Source: DASWOJ01 sp964242415
Lineage (GTDB): Bacteria; Pseudomonadota; Alphaproteobacteria; Acetobacterales; Acetobacteraceae
Assembly (NCBI GenBank): GCA_964242415.1
Contig: CAXTAT010000007.1
Location: 124,001 to 188,000, forward strand
DNA: 64,000 nucleotides
Direction: 5' to 3'
The notes below the pieces were generated by a model. The model made no database searches. It had not been told where the DNA came from and saw only the letters and a list, made by a program, of their open reading frames with translations. The translations under genes and the position numbers were made by a program. Below are positions 1 through 6,534 of this stretch, one piece after another (position 1 is the first letter of the stretch; the number at the start of each line of letters is the position of its first letter).

Positions 1-421
1 AGCGCCGGCCGGTCAGCGCCCCCGGCCACACCCGCACGGTGCCGCGCAGGCGGGAGGGCAGGGGGGCCGTCACCTCCTCGATGTCGATGGTCAGGGCGTC
101 GCCGTCCCAGCGCAGCGCGCTCGGGCCGATGCTGAGGTGCCCTGCGCCCCGGTCCAGCGCCCCCCGGCCGCGCTCGGTCATCGCCCAGCGGCGGGGGCGG
201 CCGTACAGCGCCACGTTCAGGCAGCAATGGTGCTCGGGGTCGCCAGCGCCGCCGCCCTTGGGGGGCGCCCCGTTCAACAGGGATCGGCGGGACCAGGCGT
301 AGAACGGCGAGAACACGCTGCCGATGAAGGCGATCAGCGTGATGCCGTGCCGGCCGCAGTCGCTCAGCGCATCGACGTACCACCAGGCATAGCCGCCCGG
401 CGGGACGGCTGCATCGAACCG
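1..421 (-). CDS. crtC: Carotenoid 1,2-hydratase (hydroxyneurosporene synthase), partial
   Basis: Adds water across the 1,2 double bond of acyclic carotenoids in the spirilloxanthin/spheroidene branch. The minus-strand frame reads PPGGYAWWYVDALSDCG, then FIGSVFSPFYAWSRR, HHCCLNVALYG and RWAMTERGRGAL, all typical of the N-terminal two thirds of CrtC. The 3' end lies beyond position 1. The frame overlaps the 3' end of crtD by about 58 bp, as is common for this pair. No ATG, GTG or TTG lies in frame for roughly 40 codons upstream of the conserved N-terminus, so the start is unresolved; 421 marks the first conserved-looking codon, not a proven start. Confidence 0.88.
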
Positions 422-1935
422 AGGTCCTCGATCAAGCTCGCTGCCGCCAGCCCGCCCGACAGGGCCGCCATCGGCACCCCCGCGCCCGGGTGCGTGCCCC
501 CCCCGGCCAAGTACAGCCCCGGCAGCGCCGTGCGCGATCCCGGGCGGCGGAAGGTCGCCATGGGGCCGTGCACCGCCTGGCCATACAGGGCCCCGCCGGT
601 TCCCGGGAACAATTGGTGGAACCCGGCCGGACCGGTCATCACCGTCTCCTCCGGCGTCAGGCGCAAGCCGGCTTTCGCCAGATGGGAAAAGGTCCGGTCC
701 TGGCATTGGGCGGTCTCCGTGGGGGTGAGAGGGCGCGTGTCGCCAGCAGGCGGCGCATTGACCAGGATCAGCAGGCGTTCGGGGCCGTCCGGGACGGTGC
801 CGCCATCGGCCTGCCCAGGATCGCTGCTGCGATCCCAATCGCTATTGCGATCCCGATCGCTGCCGCGATCCTGGGCGCAGACGTAGGTGGTGGGCTGGGT
901 GGGCAGGGCGCCGCGGCGCAGCTCGGCGAACTCCGCAGCGTAGTCGGCGGAGAAAAAGACGGTGTGGCGCAGCAGGGGAAACCCCTCGGCTCGGGCGACG
1001 GTGGCCCAGGTCAGGGCGGACAGCGAGCGTTCGGCCGGCGCGACCCGTGGGGTGGCGCCCGCCGCCCCGGCGCCGAGCAGACCCGCCGCCACCGCGGCCG
1101 GGTCGGCGTTGACCACGACGGCGCCGGCCTCGATCCGCTCGCCATCGGCCAGGCGGACCCCGCAGGCCCGGCCGCCGCGGACCAGCACCTCCGCCACCTC
1201 CGCGCCCATTCGGACCACAACGCCGCGCGCCTCCGCCAGCGCGGCCAGGGCGGCGGCGACCCGGTGCATCCCGCCGTCCACGAGCCAAACCCCCTCCCGC
1301 TCCACATGCGCCACCAGCATCAGCGTAGCCGGAGCCAAATAGGGCGAGGAGCCGCAGTAGGTGGCGTAGCGGCCGAACAACTGGCGCAGGCGGGGGTCGC
1401 GGAAGTGCTGGGACAGCGCCGACCACAGGGTGTCGAACGGGCGGATGCGCCATAGCTCGGCCACGCCGGCGCGGCGGACCAGGTCGGTCATGCCAGGGCG
1501 CTGGGCACGGATGAACGGCGCCTCCAGCGTCTGGTAGATGGCGCGGGACTGGGCGGTGAAGGCGCGGAACCCCTGGGTCTCACGCGGGCCGGCCAGGGCG
1601 CCGATGGCGTCGGCGGTGCGGTCCAGGTCGGCGAACAGGTCCAGGCGCGAGCCATCGGGCCAGGCGTGCCGGGCCAGGATGTCGGCGGGGCGCAGGGTCA
1701 GGTGCTCGTCCAGCGTGGTGCCGGCGGCGGCGAACACCGCGTCGAGCACCCATCGCATGGTGAACACAGTCGGGCCTGCGTCGATCTGCCGCCCGGCGAC
1801 CGCGACCTGCCGCATCTTGCCGCCTGGCGCCGTCGCACGGTCCAGCAGGGTGACGCGCAGCCCCTGGCAGGCCAGCCGCAGCGCCGCCACTAGCCCACCG
1901 ATCCCTGCCCCTACGACGACAACCCGGTCCTGCAT
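364..1935 (-). CDS. crtD: Hydroxyneurosporene/methoxyneurosporene desaturase
   Basis: Phytoene-desaturase-family flavoprotein that introduces the 3,4 double bond in acyclic carotenoids. It has 523 residues. An FAD-binding dinucleotide fold opens the protein (VVVVGAGIGG, residues 5-14), and the C-terminal FAD motif GLYLAGGGTHPGAGVPMA is present. The start ATG at 1935 directly precedes the Rossmann fold. Residues about 357-380 are an Asp/Arg/Ser-rich tract between conserved blocks YVCAQD and ERLLILVNAP, encoded by a short tandem repeat. It looks like a lineage-specific expansion, because relatives usually have a shorter loop here. The gene is divergent from crtE and probably co-transcribed with crtC. 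The last residues after SLIEDLG overlap crtC. Confidence 0.95.
   Translation of the reverse strand: MQDRVVVVGAGIGGLVAALRLACQGLRVTLLDRATAPGGKMRQVAVAGRQIDAGPTVFTMRWVLDAVFAAAGTTLDEHLTLRPADILARHAWPDGSRLDLFADLDRTADAIGALAGPRETQGFRAFTAQSRAIYQTLEAPFIRAQRPGMTDLVRRAGVAELWRIRPFDTLWSALSQHFRDPRLRQLFGRYATYCGSSPYLAPATLMLVAHVEREGVWLVDGGMHRVAAALAALAEARGVVVRMGAEVAEVLVRGGRACGVRLADGERIEAGAVVVNADPAAVAAGLLGAGAAGATPRVAPAERSLSALTWATVARAEGFPLLRHTVFFSADYAAEFAELRRGALPTQPTTYVCAQDRGSDRDRNSDWDRSSDPGQADGGTVPDGPERLLILVNAPPAGDTRPLTPTETAQCQDRTFSHLAKAGLRLTPEETVMTGPAGFHQLFPGTGGALYGQAVHGPMATFRRPGSRTALPGLYLAGGGTHPGAGVPMAALSGGLAAASLIEDLGSMQPSRRAAMPGGTSMR
793..876. repeat. GATCGC-type short tandem repeat inside crtD
   Basis: Degenerate hexamer-like array of GATCGC/GATCCC units inside the crtD reading frame. 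It encodes a hydrophilic tract (about residues 357-380) and keeps the frame. Similar short tandem arrays occur at other gene ends in this window. Confidence 0.7.
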
Positions 1936-1959
1936 CCCGGCGCCTGGCTCCCGATTGTG

Positions 1960-2014
1960 CTTGACGAGAGTGTCAAGAACGCCTGACAGTATTGAATGAC
2001 AACTTGGTCTGACA
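1960..2014. promoter_or_regulatory. Tandem CrtJ/PpsR operator in the crtD-crtE divergent promoter
   Basis: A perfect TGT-N12-ACA palindrome lies at 1971-1988 and a near match TGA-N12-ACA at 1997-2014, separated by exactly 8 bp. This is the known site and spacing for the redox/light repressor CrtJ/PpsR at bch and crt promoters. An overlapping perfect inverted repeat CTTGAC-N6-GTCAAG lies at 1960-1977. The whole divergent intergenic region is only 104 bp, so both genes are probably controlled from it. Confidence 0.8.
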
Positions 2015-2039
2015 CAAGGGCCTTCGGGAGGGTTGCAGC

Positions 2040-2909
2040 ATGGACGTGATGGGCCGCATCGAACGGGCGTTGTATGCCGCCGTAGGCCGCGCCGACGTGG
2101 AGGGCTGCCCGCCCGGCCTCGCCGCCGCGCTGCGCCACAGCGTGTTCCCACGCGGCGCCCGCATCCGCCCGCGCCTGTGCCTGGCCGTCGCCGCCGCCTG
2201 CGGGGAGGATCGCCCGGCCCTGACCGACGCCGCCGCGGCCAGCATCGAGCTGCTGCACTGCGCGTCCTTGGTGCACGACGACCTGCCGTGCTTCGACGAC
2301 GCGGCGACCCGGCGCGGGCGCCCCACCGTTCACCGCGCCTTCGGCACGCCGCTGGCGGTGCTGGCCGGGGACGCGCTGATCGTCTTGGCCTTCCAGACCT
2401 TGGCCTACGCCGCGGCGGGGGCGCCGGAGCGGCTGGCGCCCCTGGTGCTGACGGTGTCGCGGTCGGTCGGCGTGCCGTTCGGCATCGTGGCCGGGCAGGC
2501 GTGGGAGTGCGAGCCGGAGGCCGACCTGGCGCTGTACCAGCAGGAGAAGACCGGTGCCCTGTTCGCCGCCGCCACCGTCGCCGGCGCCGCCGCGGCAGGC
2601 GCGGAGCATGAGCCGTGGCGTGCCCTGGGCATGAAGCTGGGTGAGGCGTTCCAGGTGGCCGATGACATCTTGGACGCTGCCGGGAACGCCGACGCCCTCG
2701 GCAAGCCCACCGGCCAGGATGCCGCCCTGGGCCGCCCCAGCGCCGTGCGCCGCCACGGGCTGGACGGCGCGATCGACCTGCTGGAGGACCTGGCCGCCGC
2801 CGCCGTGGCTTCGGTGCCGCCGTGCCCCGGCGCCGGGCCGTTGCGGAGCCACATCTTGTCCGAAACCCGTCGCCTGCTGCCGGCGGAACTGGCCCGGCAC
2901 GCGGCTTAG
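2040..2909 (+). CDS. crtE: Geranylgeranyl diphosphate synthase
   Basis: Trans-isoprenyl diphosphate synthase of 289 residues. It makes the C20 precursor for both carotenoids and the bacteriochlorophyll phytyl/geranylgeranyl tail. The first aspartate-rich motif is DDLPCFD at residues 80-86, of the bacterial DDxxxxD form. The second is FQVADDILD near residue 200. The KPTGQD region and an RIRPRL block (residues 41-46) are also typical. The start ATG at 2040 follows a GGGAGGG ribosome-binding site. It is divergent from crtD with the CrtJ-type sites between them. Confidence 0.95.
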   Translation: MDVMGRIERALYAAVGRADVEGCPPGLAAALRHSVFPRGARIRPRLCLAVAAACGEDRPALTDAAAASIELLHCASLVHDDLPCFDDAATRRGRPTVHRAFGTPLAVLAGDALIVLAFQTLAYAAAGAPERLAPLVLTVSRSVGVPFGIVAGQAWECEPEADLALYQQEKTGALFAAATVAGAAAAGAEHEPWRALGMKLGEAFQVADDILDAAGNADALGKPTGQDAALGRPSAVRRHGLDGAIDLLEDLAAAAVASVPPCPGAGPLRSHILSETRRLLPAELARHAA

Positions 2910-2929
2910 GACATGGGCGTGTCCTGTTC

Positions 2930-3018
2930 GTCATTGCGAGGAGCGCTTGCGACGCGGCAATCCAGGACCGCGCTGGCTGCTCCTGGATGGCCACGCCGAA
3001 GCCGGCTCGCAATGACGG
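2930..3018. repeat. Family A intergenic palindromic repeat, copy 1
   Basis: Starts GTCATTGCGAG and ends CTCGCAATGACGG, with internal GGCAATCCAG / CCTGGAT arms, so the transcript can fold into a long hairpin. It ends just upstream of the GIY-YIG coding region. Confidence 0.85.
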
Positions 3019-3039
3019 CGCGCTGTAAGGCAACCCGCG

Positions 3040-3312
3040 GTTTACATCATAGCGAGCCAGCGGAATGGCAGTCTGTACGTTGGTGTCACGTCCGACCTGG
3101 TGCGGCGCGTAAGCCAGCACCGTCTCGCGGACGGCGATGGGTTTGCAGCATGCTACGGCTGCACCTTGCTCGTCTTCTACGAACTGCACGCCGACATGAC
3201 GGCCGCAATCTTGCGCGAGAAGCAGCTCAAGGCTGGCTCCCGAATCCGCAAGCTGACACTGATCGAGGCGGCCAACCCAACCTGGCGCGACCTGTACGGC
3301 GACATCCTCTAA
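3040..3312 (+). CDS. GIY-YIG superfamily mini-nuclease without a recognisable start codon
   Basis: The frame reads VYIIASQRNGSLYVGVTSDLVRRVSQHR and ends with ILREKQLKAGSRIRKLTLIEAANPTWRDLYGDIL. This is the complete single-domain GIY-YIG fold of about 90 residues: YII/LYVG core, catalytic-type Arg-Arg, and the E of LREKQ. The only upstream in-frame codons back to the stop at 3013-3015 contain no ATG, GTG or TTG. The stop itself lies in the end of repeat copy 1. The protein is otherwise intact, so its start was probably lost when the repeat boundary was set, or a non-standard start is used. A GTG at 3100 would begin after the YII and LYVG motifs. The gene is flanked on both sides by family A repeats and splits crtE from crtF. 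Confidence 0.72.
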   Translation, partial: VYIIASQRNGSLYVGVTSDLVRRVSQHRLADGDGFAACYGCTLLVFYELHADMTAAILREKQLKAGSRIRKLTLIEAANPTWRDLYGDIL

Positions 3313-3319
3313 CCATCCC

Positions 3320-3419
3320 CGTCATTGCGAGAAGCGCAGCGACGCGGCAGTCCAGGGCCGCAAGCACCGCGCTAACCGCCCCTGGATTGCCACGCCGCAA
3401 GCGCGGCTCGCAATGACGG
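3320..3419. repeat. Family A repeat, copy 2 (runs into crtF)
   Basis: GTCATTGCGAG at the left end and CTCGCAATGACGGG at the right end. The ATG within the right terminal arm (3413-3415) is the start codon of crtF. Confidence 0.85.
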
Positions 3420-4546
3420 GTTCCTCCGACACCCTGTCCCTGCTTCCCGCCACGCCGGCCAATCTAGCCGACCGGGTGTTCGCCCTGCGCGACCGCCTGG
3501 TGGCCAGCCCGCGCTTCCGGGCGCTGGCCGCCGCGCTGCCGCTGACCCGGCCCGTCGCACGGCGGCGCACGCGGGCGCTGTTCGACCTGTGCGCGGGCTT
3601 CGTTTACTCCCAGGTGCTGCACGCCTGCGTGGAGCTGCGGCTGTTCGACCTGCTGGTCGAGGGGCCGCAGACCCTGGCCGCCCTGGCGCCGCGCCTCAAC
3701 CTGCCGCTGCCCGGCGCGGAGCGGCTGCTGCTGGCCGCAGTGTCCCTGCGGCTGGCGGCGCACCGCGGGCGCGGCCGGTTCGGGCTGGGGCCGCTGGGCG
3801 CCGCCATGGTAGGTAACGCGGGGATCGAGCAGATGGTGCTGCACCACCGGATGCTCTACGCCGACCTGGCCGACCCCGTGGCGCTGCTGCGCGGCAAAGC
3901 TGGAGACACGGCGCTGTCCGGCTACTGGGCCTATGGGACCGATGCCGCCGCGTCCGCCGCCTATACCGCGCTGATGGCGGCGTCCCAGCCCCTGGTGGCG
4001 GGGGAGATCCTGGCCGCCTACGACCTGCGCCGCCACCGCTGCCTGCTGGACGTGGGCGGCGGCGATGGCAGTTTTTTGACCGCCGTGGCCGCCCGTGCGC
4101 CGGGGCTGCATCTGCGGCTGTTCGACCTGCCGCCGGTCGCCGCGCGGGCCGGGGAGCGGTTTGCGGCAGAGGGCCTGGCGGACCGGGCCACCGCGACCGG
4201 CGGCGACTTCCTGGCCGACCCGCTGCCCTCGGGCGCCGACGTCGTCAGCTTGGTCCGCGTCATCCACGACCACGACGACCCAGCCGCCCGCCGCATCCTG
4301 CAGGCCGCGCACCAGGCCCTGCTCCCCGGCGGCACACTCCTGCTGGCCGAGCCGCTGTCCGGCACCGCCGGGGCCGAGCCGGTGGGGGACGCCTACTTCG
4401 GCTTCTACCTGATGGCGATGGGCCGGGGCCGCACCCGCACCCCGGCCGAGCTGACGGCGCTGCTGCACGGCTGCGGCTTCCAGGGCGTGCGCCAGCATCC
4501 GACACGCACGCCGCTGCTGGTCGGCGTGCTCACGGCTTGTAAATGA
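3413..4546 (+). CDS. crtF: Demethylspheroidene/hydroxyneurosporene O-methyltransferase
   Basis: SAM-dependent O-methyltransferase of 377 residues acting on hydroxylated acyclic carotenoids. The dimerisation region carries the CrtF signature ASPRFRALAAALPLTRPVARRRTRALFDLCAGFVYSQVL. The SAM-binding motif is LLDVGGGDGSF, and the catalytic-type VRVIHDHDD block follows. The ATG at 3413 lies inside the terminal arm of a repeat, and no other in-frame start precedes the conserved LADRVFALRDRL stretch. No clear Shine-Dalgarno precedes it. The 3' end overlaps the first CrtJ-type site of the bchC promoter. Confidence 0.93.
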   Translation: MTGSSDTLSLLPATPANLADRVFALRDRLVASPRFRALAAALPLTRPVARRRTRALFDLCAGFVYSQVLHACVELRLFDLLVEGPQTLAALAPRLNLPLPGAERLLLAAVSLRLAAHRGRGRFGLGPLGAAMVGNAGIEQMVLHHRMLYADLADPVALLRGKAGDTALSGYWAYGTDAAASAAYTALMAASQPLVAGEILAAYDLRRHRCLLDVGGGDGSFLTAVAARAPGLHLRLFDLPPVAARAGERFAAEGLADRATATGGDFLADPLPSGADVVSLVRVIHDHDDPAARRILQAAHQALLPGGTLLLAEPLSGTAGAEPVGDAYFGFYLMAMGRGRTRTPAELTALLHGCGFQGVRQHPTRTPLLVGVLTACK

Positions 4547-4581
4547 CAGTTGACACAATTCAGCGTCAAGTTAAGCTGACA
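4538..4581. promoter_or_regulatory. Tandem CrtJ/PpsR operator in the bchC promoter
   Basis: A perfect TGT-N12-ACA lies at 4538-4555 and a near match CGT-N12-ACA at 4564-4581, with 8 bp between them, the same spacing as at crtD/crtE. The first site overlaps the last codons of crtF. A TTGACA -35-like hexamer at 4550-4555 lies inside it, so a bound repressor would cover the promoter. Confidence 0.8.
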
Positions 4582-4610
4582 CTTAAGTTGGTTCCGGGAA
4601 GGGGACAGTG

Positions 4611-5537
4611 ATGCAGACCACCGCCGTCGTCCTGTCCGCCCCGGAGCACCTGGCGCTGCACGACCTGCCGCTCGACCCCGCCGGACCTGCCGATGTGGTG
4701 GTGGACGTGGAGTGGAGCGGCATCAGCACCGGCACCGAGCGCCTGCTGTGGACTGGCACGATGCCGGCGTTCCCCGGCATGGGGTATCCGCTGGTGCCGG
4801 GCTACGAGTCGGTCGGGCGCGTCGTCCAGGCGGGTGCGGAGTCCGGCCAGCGCGAGGGCGATCGGGTGTTCGTGCCCGGCGCCAAGTGCTTTGGCCCCGT
4901 GCGCGGCCTATTCGGCGGCGCGGCGTCCCGGCTGGTGCTGCCCGGCGCCCGTGTGACGCCGGTGCCCGAGAGCCTCGGCGAATGCGGCGTGCTGCTGGCG
5001 CTGGCCGCCACGGCGGAGCACGCGATTGCCGGCGCGGTGCCGGACTTGATCGTCGGCCATGGCGTGCTGGGCCGCCTGGTGGCCCGGCTCGCGGTGGTGC
5101 GCGGCGCCTCCCCCGTCGTGTGGGAGACCAACCCGGCCCGTGCCGAGGGCGCCCAGGGCTATGCCGTGATCGACCCCGCCGCCGACACCCGCCGGGATTA
5201 CCGCGTGATCGTGGACGTCAGCGGCGACGCCGGGCTGCTGGACGCGCTGGTCGGGCGACTGGCGCCGGGTGGCGAGGTCGTGCTGGCCGGGTTCTATGAC
5301 CGGCTGAGCTTCGCCTTCGCGCCGTTCTTCATGCGGGAGGCCCGGCTGCGCGCGGCGGCCCAATGGGCACCGGCTGACCTGGCCCGCGTGACGCAGCTTG
5401 CCGCATCCGGCGCCCTGAGCCTGGACGGCCTGATCACCCACCACGAGGCAGCCGCCGACGCGCCTGGCGCGTACCGCACCGCCTTCGGCGACGCCGCGTG
5501 CCTGAAGATGATCCTGGACTGGAGCCACCGCGCATGA
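4611..5537 (+). CDS. bchC: 3-hydroxyethyl bacteriochlorophyllide a dehydrogenase
   Basis: Oxidises the C3 hydroxyethyl group to acetyl late in bacteriochlorophyll a synthesis. It has 308 residues, an MDR-type dehydrogenase. The N-terminal half holds the WSGISTGTERLLWTG and PLVPGYESVGRVV signatures. The Rossmann region follows (IVGHGVLGRLVARL), then IVDVSGD and GGEVVLAGFY. ATG at 4611 was chosen over the overlapping GTG at 4608. The stop overlaps the bchX start (ATGA). Confidence 0.95.
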   Translation: MQTTAVVLSAPEHLALHDLPLDPAGPADVVVDVEWSGISTGTERLLWTGTMPAFPGMGYPLVPGYESVGRVVQAGAESGQREGDRVFVPGAKCFGPVRGLFGGAASRLVLPGARVTPVPESLGECGVLLALAATAEHAIAGAVPDLIVGHGVLGRLVARLAVVRGASPVVWETNPARAEGAQGYAVIDPAADTRRDYRVIVDVSGDAGLLDALVGRLAPGGEVVLAGFYDRLSFAFAPFFMREARLRAAAQWAPADLARVTQLAASGALSLDGLITHHEAAADAPGAYRTAFGDAACLKMILDWSHRA

Positions 5538-6532
5538 ACGCCATCACGAACGCCGCGACGATGACGGACGCCCTGCGCGCCGATGCCAGCATCGAGCCGG
5601 ATGCCGTCCACACCGCGCCGCCGAAGAAGGAAACGCAGATCATCGCGATCTACGGTAAGGGCGGCATCGGCAAGAGTTTTACCCTCGCCAACCTCAGCTA
5701 CATGATGGCGCAGCAGGGCAAGCGCGTGCTGCTGATCGGCTGCGACCCGAAAAGCGACACCACCAGCCTGCTGTTCGGCGGCAGGTCCTGCCCGACCATC
5801 ATCGAGACCAGCAGCAAGAAGAAGCTGGCCGGCGAGAAGGTCACCATCGGCGACGTCTGCTTCATCCGCGACGGCGTGTTCGCCATGGAGCTGGGCGGCC
5901 CCGAGGTCGGCCGCGGCTGCGGCGGGCGCGGCATCATCCACGGGTTCGAGCTGCTGGAGAAGCTGGGCTTCCACGAGTGGGGGTTTGACTACGTGCTGCT
6001 GGACTTCCTGGGCGACGTGGTGTGCGGCGGCTTCGGGCTGCCGATCGCGCGCGACATGTGCCAGAAGGTGATCGTCGTCGGCAGCAACGACCTGCAGTCG
6101 CTGTATGTCGCCAACAACGTGTGCTCGGCGGTGGATTACTTCCGCAAGATGGGCGGCAACGTCGGCGTGGCCGGCATGGTCATCAACAAGGACGACGGCA
6201 CCGGGGAGGCGCAGGCGTTCGCCTCCGCGGTGGGCATCCCCGTGCTGTCCGCCATCCCCGCCAACGAGGACATCCGCCGCAAGTCCGCCAACTACGAGAT
6301 CATCGGCAAGCCTGGCGGCGAATGGGCCGCCGTGTTCGAGCTATTGGCCGAGCAGGTCGCCACCGCTCCCCCGGTCCGCCCGACGCCGCTGACCCACGAC
6401 GCGCTGCTGGGCCTGTTCAAGGGTGATGCCGTGGGCCGCGGCGTGGTGCTGCAGCCGGCGACCGAGGCCGATATGTGCCCGGCCACCGTCCGCAACCGCG
6501 CCTCGCTTGAAGTGATCTACGAGGGCGCGTGA
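5534..6532 (+). CDS. bchX: Chlorophyllide a reductase iron protein subunit X
   Basis: ATP-dependent electron donor of chlorophyllide a oxidoreductase, a nitrogenase NifH homologue of 332 residues. The P-loop GKGGIGKS is at residues 41-48, followed by LIGCDPKSDTT. The two [4Fe-4S]-binding cysteines lie in VGRGCGGRGI and LGDVVCGGFG. It is translationally coupled to bchC by a 4-bp overlap and followed at once by bchY. Confidence 0.97.
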   Translation: MNAITNAATMTDALRADASIEPDAVHTAPPKKETQIIAIYGKGGIGKSFTLANLSYMMAQQGKRVLLIGCDPKSDTTSLLFGGRSCPTIIETSSKKKLAGEKVTIGDVCFIRDGVFAMELGGPEVGRGCGGRGIIHGFELLEKLGFHEWGFDYVLLDFLGDVVCGGFGLPIARDMCQKVIVVGSNDLQSLYVANNVCSAVDYFRKMGGNVGVAGMVINKDDGTGEAQAFASAVGIPVLSAIPANEDIRRKSANYEIIGKPGGEWAAVFELLAEQVATAPPVRPTPLTHDALLGLFKGDAVGRGVVLQPATEADMCPATVRNRASLEVIYEGA

Positions 6533-6534
6533 GC

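Noticed and set aside
137..1455. Long open frames on the + strand opposite crtD
   Set aside because: They are antisense shadows in very GC-rich DNA with Arg/Pro/Ala-biased translations and no motifs; crtD is well supported on the other strand.
1936..3189. Extension of the crtD frame upstream through crtE
   Set aside because: The frame stays open by GC bias only; crtD homology starts at the ATG at 1935 and crtE occupies the opposite strand.
2930..3419. Insertion sequence around the GIY-YIG gene
   Set aside because: No transposase and no target duplication could be seen; the flanks are palindromic repeats found elsewhere without the nuclease gene.
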